33,683 bases of DNA from Burkholderiaceae bacterium (GTDB taxonomy: Bacteria; Pseudomonadota; Gammaproteobacteria; Burkholderiales; Burkholderiaceae_A): positions 1-33,683 of the forward strand of contig VERJ01000026.1 in NCBI GenBank assembly GCA_018882795.1, in the 5' to 3' direction. Shown here one piece after another: positions 20,127-27,447 of this stretch. The notes beneath the pieces are model-generated. The model worked only from the letters and a program-made list of their open reading frames with translations. It was not told the origin of the DNA and did no database searches. The position numbers were made by a program, and so were the translations under genes. Position 1 is the first letter of the stretch. Each line of letters begins with the position of its first letter.

Positions 20127-20437
20127 ACACTGGTGCTGCTGCGCTGTTGCTGCTGGTGCTGGCAGCCTGCCTTGCGAACCTGCCGTTTGTTACTGAGCGA
20201 TTTTTTCTCGTGCTATCCCGGCCGGTGAAAACAGTCTGGTGGCGGCTCTTTGAGCTCTTGGTCTACTACGGCCTGTTTATTGCCATCGGAAGGGGCCTGG
20301 AGTCTTATGTGGGTAGGCTTCAATCCCAGGCATGGCAGTTTTATGCGATCACGCTGCTGGTGTTCACCGTGCTGGCCTATCCGGGGTTTGTGTTCCGTTA
20401 TCTGCGGCGCTCGCGGGGTGTGAAGCGGGATTCCTGA
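20123..20437 (+). CDS. DUF2818 family membrane protein of the nuo operon
   Basis: Function unknown. I chose ATG 20123, which overlaps the nuoN stop in ATGA and gives 104 residues; the longer frame from 20003 would lie within nuoN. The product has three hydrophobic stretches (about 5-23, 43-60, 74-95), the family-like [12 protein letters not shown] near residue 17 and [17 protein letters not shown], and a basic C-terminus. I recognise it as the DUF2818 family that follows nuoN in Burkholderiales. Tight coupling with nuoN suggests a role in complex I assembly or stability, which is inference. Confidence 0.85.
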   Translation: MNTGAAALLLLVLAACLANLPFVTERFFLVLSRPVKTVWWRLFELLVYYGLFIAIGRGLESYVGRLQSQAWQFYAITLLVFTVLAYPGFVFRYLRRSRGVKRDS

Positions 20438-21048
20438 TGGGGCCTGAAGACCCTCGGCCGAAGCGGCTGCCCAACGAACCGTACCCTGCGCTGGCGGAGG
20501 ATCGGCTCTCCGGTGAATCGGTTTACGAGGGCAGACTGCTGCATGTGCATCGTGATTGGGTCCGGGCACCCGATGGCCATGAGCATGCCCTGGAGTACAC
20601 CCTGCATCCCGGTGCGGCGGCCGTGATCCCGATTCTTGATGATGGTCGACTGGTGATGGAGCGCCAGTGGCGCTATGCCATGAACCGCAGCTTTCTGGAG
20701 TTTCCCGCGGGCAAGCTCAATGCAGGTGAGCATCCTCTGGAGTGCATCCGGCGTGAACTGATCGAGGAAACGGGCTATCGGGCCCGTGAGTGGGCCCGTC
20801 TGGGAGAGATGCATCCGGTGATTGCCTATTCCACTGAGGTGATTCACCTATATGCGGCTAGGGGCCTTGAGGCGGGAGAATCCATGCAGGAAGATGGTGA
20901 GTGCCTGGAGATCGTGACTGTCACGGTGGACGAATTTTTTAATGCCGTCTATCGGGGTGAAATCACCGATAGCAAGACACTCGCCTGCGGGCTTTGGCTG
21001 GATCGACTGCGCAGACAGGAGTGGAGCGTGACATGGATTTCGGTTTAA
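20437..21048 (+). CDS. NUDIX hydrolase, ADP-ribose pyrophosphatase-like
   Basis: Probably hydrolyses ADP-ribose or a related nucleoside diphosphate sugar to AMP and a sugar phosphate. I chose ATG 20437, one-base overlap with the preceding stop (TGATG), giving 203 residues. A complete Nudix box spans residues 92-114: Gly92, Glu98, then REL-IEE-TGY with Arg106, Glu107, Glu110, Glu111 and Gly113, the metal-binding set. The upstream ERQWRYAMNRSFLEFPAG is typical of NudF-type ADP-ribose pyrophosphatases. The exact substrate cannot be read from sequence. Its position behind an NADH-consuming operon could fit turnover of NAD-derived ADP-ribose. Confidence 0.9.
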   Translation: MGPEDPRPKRLPNEPYPALAEDRLSGESVYEGRLLHVHRDWVRAPDGHEHALEYTLHPGAAAVIPILDDGRLVMERQWRYAMNRSFLEFPAGKLNAGEHPLECIRRELIEETGYRAREWARLGEMHPVIAYSTEVIHLYAARGLEAGESMQEDGECLEIVTVTVDEFFNAVYRGEITDSKTLACGLWLDRLRRQEWSVTWISV

Positions 21049-21809
21049 ACGGCAAGACCGCCTTGGTGATTGGTGGTGGCAGCGGCCTGGGTGCCGCATC
21101 AGCCCGAGCGCTCTCCAAAGAAGGCGCCCATGTGGTGCTGGTGGGCAGAAGGCCCGAGGTATTGGCTGCCTCCGCTGCCCAGATGTCCGGCAAATCCACC
21201 CAGCTGGTCTGGGATGTCTCAAATCCCGATGCGGCAGCCGAAAAAATCGCAGCACTTCGGGCGCAGGTTAGCTCCATCGACATCCTGATCAACAACACGG
21301 GCGGTCCGCCACCATCGTCTGCGGCGGGCCAGCCCTTGGCGCTCTGGTCCACACATTTCCGCGGCATGGTCTTGAGTCTGATTGCGATTACCGATGCCGT
21401 GCTGCCCGATATGCTTGCGGCAGGCTGGGGCAGGGTCGTGACCATTGCCTCGTCCGGCGTCGTGGCACCCATACCGAATCTGGCGCTGTCGAACGCATTG
21501 CGCTCTTCCCTGGTGGGCTGGTCCAAGACACTGGCACGTGAGCTTGCACCGAAGGGCATCACCGTGAATATGGCGTTGCCGGGGCGCATTGCAACGGATC
21601 GACTGCGCACACTGGATGAAGGCAAGGCCAAGCGCGAGTCCCGTGCTGTGGATGAGGTGATCAAGGAAAGCATGGCCAGCATTCCTGTGGGCCGCTATGG
21701 TGAGCCCGATGAGTTCGGCGCTGCGGTGGCATTTCTGGCCAGCCGCCAGGCGGCTTACATCACCGGCAGCATGATGCGTATTGATGGCGGCATGATTGCC
21801 AGTGTCTGA
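21033..21809 (+). CDS. SDR-family oxidoreductase with non-canonical active site
   Basis: A Rossmann-fold short-chain dehydrogenase/reductase-like protein. I chose ATG 21033 (258 residues), overlapping the NUDIX gene by 16 bases, with AGGAG at 21017-21021. The cofactor motif is GGGSGLG (14-20) and NNTGG (88-91) takes the place of NNAG. Aligning the region before LVGWSKTLARELAPKGITVN with classical SDRs places Ser153 at the catalytic Tyr and Arg157 at the catalytic Lys, while Ser140 is kept. The ending (ITGSMMRIDGG) is ordinary. This resembles the divergent beta-ketoacyl-reductase-like subgroup that lacks the standard tetrad, so activity as a reductase is uncertain. Confidence 0.9.
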   Translation: MDFGLNGKTALVIGGGSGLGAASARALSKEGAHVVLVGRRPEVLAASAAQMSGKSTQLVWDVSNPDAAAEKIAALRAQVSSIDILINNTGGPPPSSAAGQPLALWSTHFRGMVLSLIAITDAVLPDMLAAGWGRVVTIASSGVVAPIPNLALSNALRSSLVGWSKTLARELAPKGITVNMALPGRIATDRLRTLDEGKAKRESRAVDEVIKESMASIPVGRYGEPDEFGAAVAFLASRQAAYITGSMMRIDGGMIASV

Positions 21810-21825
21810 TCAATAGGAGTCGTTT

Positions 21826-23010
21826 ATGTCTAAATCCAGCGTTGCATTCTCCTGGGAAGATCCTTTTCTGCTGTCGCAGCAGCTCACTGCTGATGAGACC
21901 ATGATCATGGATGCGGCCCGCGCCTATTGCCAGGAAAAACTCCAGCCCCGCGTTGTGGAGATGTTCCGCAAGGAATCCGCCGATCCCGCGATTTTTCGTG
22001 AGATGGGGGAAATGGGATTTCTCGGTCCCTATCTGCCAACGGAGTATGGCTGCGCGGGGGTGAACTATGTCTCCTATGGTTTGATCGCACGTGAGATTGA
22101 GCGGATTGACAGTGGTTTTCGTTCGATGATGAGTGTGCAGAGTTCGCTGGTGATGCTGCCGATCTATGAGTTCGGCACCGAAGAACAGCGCAAGAAATAC
22201 CTTCCCAAATTGGCCAGTGGTGAATGGATTGGCTGCTTTGGTCTGACCGAGCCGGATCACGGGTCGGATCCGGCCAGCATGGTGACCCGTGCAAAAAAAG
22301 TGGCAGGCGGCTATGCGATATCTGGTTCTAAGACATGGATCTCCAACAGTCCCATTGCGGATGTCTTCGTGGTCTGGGCTAAGGATGACCATGATCAGAT
22401 TCGTGGCTTCATTCTAGATAAAGGCATGAAGGGTCTGACAGCGCCACCGATCCACGGAAAGGTGGGGCTGCGGGCATCGATCACCGGGATGATCATGATG
22501 GACAATGTCTTTGTGCCCGAGGAAAACGCGTTTCCGGATGTGCGTGGGCTCAAAGGGCCGTTTACCTGTTTGAACTCGGCGCGCTATGGGATTTCCTGGG
22601 GCGTGATTGGCGCAGCGGAATCCTGCTGGCATACGGCGCGGCAATACGTGCTGGATCGCAAGCAGTTTGGCCGGCCACTGGCGGCAAATCAACTGATTCA
22701 AAAAAAGCTTGCCGATATGCAGACCGAAATCGCTTTGGCCACGCAGGCGTCGCTAAGGCTTGGGCGTATGAAGGATGAGCATATTGCGGCAGTGGAGATC
22801 ACCTCGATTGTGAAGCGCAATAACTGCGGCAAGGCATTGGATATTGCGCGTATGGCCCGTGACATGCTGGGCGGTAATGGCATCAATGATGAATACGGAG
22901 TAATCCGTCACATGGTGAACCTGGAGGTGGTGAACACCTACGAGGGCACGCATGATATTCATGCCTTGATTCTGGGCAGGGCCCAGACGGGGCTGCAGGC
23001 GTTTTTCTGA
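21826..23010 (+). CDS. gcdH: Glutaryl-CoA dehydrogenase
   Basis: An FAD enzyme that oxidises and decarboxylates glutaryl-CoA to crotonyl-CoA, passing electrons to ETF; it acts in lysine, tryptophan and aromatic degradation. The 394-residue protein fits the family length. Recognition rests on the GCDH-specific N-terminal [37 protein letters not shown] and the C-terminal [20 protein letters not shown], which carries the catalytic base Glu373. AGGAG lies at 21815-21819 with a 6-base gap. The gene is 16 bases after the SDR, so it may be the tail of a transcript reading from nuo. Confidence 0.93.
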   Translation: MSKSSVAFSWEDPFLLSQQLTADETMIMDAARAYCQEKLQPRVVEMFRKESADPAIFREMGEMGFLGPYLPTEYGCAGVNYVSYGLIAREIERIDSGFRSMMSVQSSLVMLPIYEFGTEEQRKKYLPKLASGEWIGCFGLTEPDHGSDPASMVTRAKKVAGGYAISGSKTWISNSPIADVFVVWAKDDHDQIRGFILDKGMKGLTAPPIHGKVGLRASITGMIMMDNVFVPEENAFPDVRGLKGPFTCLNSARYGISWGVIGAAESCWHTARQYVLDRKQFGRPLAANQLIQKKLADMQTEIALATQASLRLGRMKDEHIAAVEITSIVKRNNCGKALDIARMARDMLGGNGINDEYGVIRHMVNLEVVNTYEGTHDIHALILGRAQTGLQAFF

Positions 23011-23011
23011 T

Positions 23012-23092
23012 TGCGAGAGGTGTCATGCGAGAGGTGCCAGACACCGGATGGGTATCGGACGTCTTCGTTGGCGGCTGCGGTGTCTGACACCT
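23012..23092. repeat. REP-like palindromic repeat, intergenic copy
   Basis: The right arm GGTGTCTGACACCT (23079-23092) pairs with AGGTGCCAGACACC (23032-23045) with one mismatch, around 33 bases. Each arm is itself close to the palindrome GTGTC-N-GACAC. An 11-base direct repeat TGCGAGAGGTG (23012-23022, 23026-23036) lies on its left side. The 19 bases GCTGCGGTGTCTGACACCT (23074-23092) recur exactly inside the next gene at 23668-23686. It fills nearly the whole 93-base gap between gcdH and the next gene. Confidence 0.75.
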
Positions 23093-23103
23093 GACGCCTT
23101 CGC

Positions 23104-24249
23104 ATGAATAAAGTTGATGTTCTTGTTGTCGGTGCCGGTGTTATCGGCCTAGCGATTGCGCGGGAGTTCGCCATGGCGGGCCGCGAGGTGGTGATTGCGG
23201 AGTGTCAGGTGAATGCTGGTACAGGCACCAGTGCCCGCAACTCTGGCGTGATCCATGCAGGCATCTACTACCCCACGGGATCTAAAAAGGCCCAGTGGTG
23301 CGTGCGCGGACGCCATCTGCTCTACGAGTACGTAGAGCGTCATCATGTGGCCCATCGACGTATTGAGAAGCTGATTGTTGCTGCCCACGGCGAGGCGGAT
23401 CGGCTTGAGGCCCTGTATCAGACTGGAATTGCCAATGGTGTCGATGATCTGGTGATGCTTACTGGGGATCAGGCACGCGGGCTTGAACCAGCGATTGATT
23501 GTGATCTGGCGATTCATTCACCCTCAACAGGAATCATTGATGTCCATGAGCTGATGCACGCGCTTTTAGGTGATGCCCAGGCCCACGGGGCGATGTTGGC
23601 GGTGGGCAGTCGGTGCGCCCGCGCAGAGCGGGTCGGCAGCGTTTGGCAGGTCGAGGTGTCAGACACTGCTGCGGTGTCTGACACCTTGGTGACTTGCGAT
23701 GTGTTGATCAATGCGGCGGGCCTGGATGCCATTGCGCTTGCCCGAAACATTCAGGGCCTGGGTGCGGATCACATCCCGCCTATGTGCTTTGCGAAGGGAA
23801 ACTACGCGCGTCTGCAGGGCCGATCACCATTTTCACGCCTGATTTATCCGGTGCCGGTACCCGGCGGGCTGGGCACCCATCTTACGATTGACATGGGTGG
23901 CCAGGCCCAGTTTGGCCCCGATGTGCAGTGGCTTGATGCGCCGACTGCTGAGCAGATTCAGCGGGGGCTGATCAATGCCTTTGATTATTCCGTGGATGAG
24001 ACTCGGCTGGAGCGTTTCGCGCGTGATGTGCGGACCTGGTGGCCGGGCCTGCCAGATGGCGCACTCACGGTGGGCTATGCAGGCGTTCGGCCTAAGCTGG
24101 TGGGGCCTGGGCAGCCCGCCGCCGACTTCATGGTGCAGGGCCCGCGAGACCATGACCTGCCCGGTCTGGTGAACCTATTTGGCATGGAGTCTCCCGGACT
24201 TACATCATGCCTGGCGATCGCCCAGGCTGTCCGCGGCCTCGTCGAATGA
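23104..24249 (+). CDS. FAD-dependent oxidoreductase, L-2-hydroxyglutarate oxidase-like
   Basis: A DAO-fold flavoprotein that probably oxidises L-2-hydroxyglutarate to 2-oxoglutarate, feeding electrons to the quinone pool. It has 381 residues: FAD-binding VVGAGVIGLAIAREFA (8-23), the LhgO/L2HGDH hallmark SARNSGVIHAGIYYPTGS (43-60), NAAGLDA (203-209), and the C-terminal YAGVRPKL and NLFGMESPGLTSCLAI. Residues 185-194 (VSDTAAVSDT) are encoded by a REP-like inverted repeat (23654-23686), apparently inserted in frame in a surface loop after strand WQVEV. No Shine-Dalgarno is visible before ATG 23104; the intergenic REP copy ends 11 bases upstream. The 3' end overlaps the convergent TRAP gene by 50 bases. 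A general glycine/D-amino-acid oxidase role is less likely. Confidence 0.88.
   Translation: MNKVDVLVVGAGVIGLAIAREFAMAGREVVIAECQVNAGTGTSARNSGVIHAGIYYPTGSKKAQWCVRGRHLLYEYVERHHVAHRRIEKLIVAAHGEADRLEALYQTGIANGVDDLVMLTGDQARGLEPAIDCDLAIHSPSTGIIDVHELMHALLGDAQAHGAMLAVGSRCARAERVGSVWQVEVSDTAAVSDTLVTCDVLINAAGLDAIALARNIQGLGADHIPPMCFAKGNYARLQGRSPFSRLIYPVPVPGGLGTHLTIDMGGQAQFGPDVQWLDAPTAEQIQRGLINAFDYSVDETRLERFARDVRTWWPGLPDGALTVGYAGVRPKLVGPGQPAADFMVQGPRDHDLPGLVNLFGMESPGLTSCLAIAQAVRGLVE
23654..23686. repeat. REP-like palindrome inside the 2-hydroxyglutarate oxidase gene
   Basis: A perfect 13-bp inverted repeat, AGGTGTCAGACAC (23654-23666) and GTGTCTGACACCT (23674-23686), with a 7-base loop. Each arm contains the 11-base palindrome GTGTC-A/T-GACAC. 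Bases 23668-23686 are identical to 23074-23092 upstream. Reading frame is kept and the repeat codes for VSDTAAVSDT. Confidence 0.8.
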
Positions 24250-26251
24250 GCTGACTGGCGATGACCAATCCAAAGCCCAAGAACCCAGCAATATCGCTGC
24301 TGGTCGAAGGATAGGTGAGTGCGAGCCCCGAACCGATCAGCACCCAGCGTTCGATCAGATTGGTTTTGATGACAAACCAGTTCTGAAGGCCGCCTGCCAG
24401 GGCAATGATGCCAGCCGATGCCGTGAAGGTGATCCAGCCGATGTCCGTCCAGTTGGCCGTGGCCAAGGCCTTTGTTGATCCCATCAGCAGCAGCGCTGTG
24501 CCTGCGGGGTCAAGCACGAAAATGAAGGGCACCAGGATGGCAGGGGCAACATACTTCCAGCTCTGAAAGGTTGTTTTATAGGGGTTGCCCTTGCAGATGG
24601 CGGCGGCCGCAAAAGGTGACAGCGCTGTTGGCGGAGACACTTCCGAGAGCACCGCGTAGTAGAAGATGAACATGTGGGCTGCGAACTCGGGTACACCCAG
24701 TTTGATCAGTGCAGGGGCGGCAACCACTGCGCAGATGATGTAGGAGGCCGTGACCGGCACGGCAAGACCCACGATCCAGACAATCAGTGCAGTAAAGAGC
24801 GCCGTGAGAAAGAGCGATCCGCCAGCGTAGGCGATCACAATAGCACTGAACTTCAACCCCAGCCCAGTGAGCACCACCACACCGACGATCAGGCCAGCGC
24901 CAGCGCAGGTTGCTGCAATGGCGAGTACCTGCGTAAAACCATCAGACAGGGCCTCGACAAGCTTGGAGTTATAGATGCTCTTCCAGAAGGGTGCACGCCG
25001 GGTGAAGGCTGCATAAGGAATCATGGCTGAGTCACTGCGCAAAAAGCTCGTCACAAACGAGGCCACAGTTGCCCAGAAGACCGACATGATGGGCGAGAAC
25101 CCCATCAGCATAAAAAGCACAATCGAGATCAGCGAAAAGAAATGGAACCAGTACTTCTTGGCTAAACTCCAAGCGCTTTCCAGGCCGCCAATCCGCTGGC
25201 CGCTCATGCCGTATTTGCGGGAATCAATTTCCACCATCACAAACAATCCCAGGTAGAACAGGAAGGTCGGGATTGTGGCCATCAGCAGCACATCGAGATA
25301 AGAGATCTTGAGAAACTCTGCGATCAGGAAGGCCGCTGCACCGAGTACAGGTGGTGAGATGATGGCGCCCAGGCCACCGGCGGCAAGCAACCCGCCAGCA
25401 GCGTTTGGCTCATAGCCTGCCCGGGACAGCATGCTGTGTGCAACGGACCCTACGGTCACCGTTGTTGCTACCCCGGATCCTGAGGGGCCGCCCATCAGAA
25501 AAGATGAGAGCACCACAGTGCGGCCCACACTGGAGGTCTTGCCTCCCATGGCTGAGAAAGAAAAATCAATAAAAAATTTTCCCGCACCGCTGAATTGCAG
25601 AAATGCACCAAAGATAGTGAAAAGAATAATGAGTGAAGAGGAGACATCCACCGCAACACCGAAGATGCCCTCTAGTGTCATATACATAAAACCCACCAGC
25701 CGAGATAAGTCATAACCCTTGTGGGTCCAGGGCGGTGGCAGAAGATCGCCAAATAGGGCGTAGAGTAAAAACGCCACGGTGACCGACAGCAGCACCAGGC
25801 CATTGGTGCGCCGGACGGCCTCTAGAATCAGCAGAATCAGGATGCTGCCAAAGGCCACATCCATTGGCAGGGGAAAGGTGTTGCGATCGGTGAAGTTATC
25901 TCCACCTTTTATGGCGTAGACCAGGGTTGCGATGGCCAGCCCCGCAAAGATCACATCCCACCACATCAGCCGGTTCTTGTAGCGTAGGGCAATGGGAAAA
26001 GTGATGAAAATAAATGCCAGCACCATGACCACATGGGTCATGCGCAGGGTCTGCGCTGGCACAATGGCATAGGCGGCATATAAATGAAACAGTGACATGC
26101 CGACTGCGATCACCGTGAGCAAAATGCCAAGCAGACCGCGGTAGCTGTTGGCATCGCCTTCTTCTTCCTTGATCAGGTTCTCTACCCGCTGCCGGGTTTC
26201 TTCATCCAGATCGCCCTCGGGCAATCCCATTTTCTGCAGCGTATCGCTCAT
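24200..26251 (-). CDS. TRAP transporter fused permease (TAXI type, DctQM-like)
   Basis: An inner-membrane secondary transporter for an organic acid, driven by an ion gradient and served by the periplasmic TAXI protein encoded upstream. The 683-residue protein begins with a cytosolic stretch rich in acidic residues (to about 35), then a small four-helix DctQ-like part and a large DctM-like part. Family motifs include GGKTSSVGRTVVLSSFLMGG, GPSGSGVATTVTVGSVAH, ISPPVLGAAAFLIAEFL and SEVSPPTALSPFAAAAI. ATG 26251 is preceded by AAGGAA (complement of 26258-26263). A terminator-like hairpin separates it from the binding-protein gene. Its 3' end overlaps the convergent gene by 50 bases. The substrate cannot be read. 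Confidence 0.94.
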   Translation of the reverse strand: MSDTLQKMGLPEGDLDEETRQRVENLIKEEEGDANSYRGLLGILLTVIAVGMSLFHLYAAYAIVPAQTLRMTHVVMVLAFIFITFPIALRYKNRLMWWDVIFAGLAIATLVYAIKGGDNFTDRNTFPLPMDVAFGSILILLILEAVRRTNGLVLLSVTVAFLLYALFGDLLPPPWTHKGYDLSRLVGFMYMTLEGIFGVAVDVSSSLIILFTIFGAFLQFSGAGKFFIDFSFSAMGGKTSSVGRTVVLSSFLMGGPSGSGVATTVTVGSVAHSMLSRAGYEPNAAGGLLAAGGLGAIISPPVLGAAAFLIAEFLKISYLDVLLMATIPTFLFYLGLFVMVEIDSRKYGMSGQRIGGLESAWSLAKKYWFHFFSLISIVLFMLMGFSPIMSVFWATVASFVTSFLRSDSAMIPYAAFTRRAPFWKSIYNSKLVEALSDGFTQVLAIAATCAGAGLIVGVVVLTGLGLKFSAIVIAYAGGSLFLTALFTALIVWIVGLAVPVTASYIICAVVAAPALIKLGVPEFAAHMFIFYYAVLSEVSPPTALSPFAAAAICKGNPYKTTFQSWKYVAPAILVPFIFVLDPAGTALLLMGSTKALATANWTDIGWITFTASAGIIALAGGLQNWFVIKTNLIERWVLIGSGLALTYPSTSSDIAGFLGFGLVIASQLIRRGRGQPGRSPGMM

Positions 26252-26294
26252 GCTGGATTCCTTGCCGTCTTACTCATGCCTGCGATTTCCTTCC

Positions 26295-26321
26295 AAAAAG
26301 AAAGCCCGCGTGTGGCGGGCT
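26295..26321 (-). terminator. Intrinsic terminator/attenuator between TAXI and TRAP genes
   Basis: On the minus strand AGCCCGC (26321-26315) pairs perfectly with GCGGGCT (26309-26303) around a 5-base loop, followed by TTTCTTTTT (complement of 26303-26295). It lies 36 bases after the binding-protein stop and 44 before the permease start. Partial termination would give more binding protein than permease, as is common in transporter operons. Confidence 0.8.
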
Positions 26322-26356
26322 CTCTTCGCGGTGTTGAATGCGGTCACACCAGATAC

Positions 26357-27307
26357 TCACTCCAGCTTGCCACCTTTTTCGCGGATGTACTTCACGGCAC
26401 CGTTGTGAAACGGAATCGGTGAAGAGGCCTGTTTCTGGGTCGGAATGGTCACGTTGGCGTATTCCTTGTGAACTGCAACAAGGTCTTTCTGATGGTCAAA
26501 CACGGCCTTCACGATTTTGTAGGCCTGTTCATCGGGCATATTGGCATTCACAACCAGCACGTTAGCGACCGAGGCGATTTTGTTATCCGCATCCATGCCT
26601 GCATAGGTGGATTTGGGGATGGTGTCGGTATAGTAAAGGTTGCCGTACTTCTTGTTCATGTTCGCTACCGCATCAGCGTGATCAATCATGCGGATCTTGG
26701 TGCCGGGCGTGCTGGCCAGATCGGTGACTGCCGCCGTGGGCAGGCCGCCCACCCAGAAGAACGCATCAATCTTTTTGTCCTTCAGTGCGTTTACAGACTC
26801 GGCTGCACCCAGGCGTTCACGGGTCATGTCTTTATTGGGGTCCAGGCCCGATGCCTCGATCAGGCGCAGTGCCATCACTTCAGTGGCGCTGCCCGGGCTG
26901 CCGGTGGAGACCCGCTTGCCCTTGAGGTCCTTCATGGTCTTCACGCCAGTGGCCTCGGTGGAGACCACATGCATGCGATTCGGATAGAGCACCAGCAGGG
27001 TACGGACGTCAACCTTGCGGCCTGAGAATTTTCCCTCGCCTTTGGCCGCATCGAGTGCGGCATCCACCATGGAGAATCCCACATAGGGCTTTCCGCTGGC
27101 AATCAGGTTGAGGTTGTCGACCGAGCCGCCGGTCACTTCAGCGGTGGCCTGCATTCCGGAGACATGCTTGGAGAGCACGGCCGCCAGGCCGCCACCCATG
27201 GGGTAGTAGACCCCGCCGGTGCCGCCGGTGGCAATGGAGATGTTCTGAGCAAAGGCAGTGCTGGAGGCTGCCAGGGTAAGGGCTGCAAGAAGCTTGGAGA
27301 AGCGCAT
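26357..27307 (-). CDS. TAXI family TRAP transporter solute-binding protein
   Basis: A periplasmic receptor that delivers an organic acid to the TRAP permease. The 316-residue protein has a signal peptide (MRFSKLLAALTLAASSTAFA, likely cut after Ala20 before QN). TAXI family features follow: ISIATGGTGGVYYPMGGGLAAVLSKH, GSVDNLNLIASGKPYVGFSMVDAALDA and GKRVSTGSPGSATEVMALRLIEASGL. ATG 27307 is preceded by AAGGA (complement of 27314-27318). It is the first gene of a two-gene minus-strand operon with the permease and is divergent from the hydroxyacyl-CoA dehydrogenase gene. I see no confident promoter in the 140-base divergent gap. Confidence 0.95.
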   Translation of the reverse strand: MRFSKLLAALTLAASSTAFAQNISIATGGTGGVYYPMGGGLAAVLSKHVSGMQATAEVTGGSVDNLNLIASGKPYVGFSMVDAALDAAKGEGKFSGRKVDVRTLLVLYPNRMHVVSTEATGVKTMKDLKGKRVSTGSPGSATEVMALRLIEASGLDPNKDMTRERLGAAESVNALKDKKIDAFFWVGGLPTAAVTDLASTPGTKIRMIDHADAVANMNKKYGNLYYTDTIPKSTYAGMDADNKIASVANVLVVNANMPDEQAYKIVKAVFDHQKDLVAVHKEYANVTIPTQKQASSPIPFHNGAVKYIREKGGKLE

Positions 27308-27344
27308 GTATAGTCCTTTTGAACCACAGATTGGAAAGGAAGAA

Positions 27345-27369
27345 GGGTCTCAGCTGGGGCCCTTTTTTT
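27345..27369 (+). terminator. Terminator-like hairpin upstream of the hydroxyacyl-CoA dehydrogenase gene
   Basis: GGGTC (27345-27349) pairs with GGCCC (27358-27362, one G-U pair), extendable by one A-T, and is followed by seven T (27363-27369) on the plus strand. It lies in the divergent gap 79 bases before the GTG start. It could be a leader attenuator, or a stop for antisense transcripts running in from the plus-strand genes to the left. Confidence 0.5.
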
Positions 27370-27447
27370 CAAGCCGTTTTGTTGCCCCAAGACCTAGGAA
27401 AAGTACTAGGGAAGCCCTTCGAAGTGATGTTTTTTAGGAGATCCGCA

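Noticed and set aside
23104-24249. The flavoenzyme gene as a pseudogene because a repeat is inserted in it
   Set aside because: The frame is continuous, and the FAD-binding and C-terminal motifs are intact; the insertion lies in a likely surface loop.
24179-24478. A 99-codon plus-strand frame after the flavoenzyme
   Set aside because: It lies antisense to the TRAP permease C-terminus and has no ribosome site or domain.
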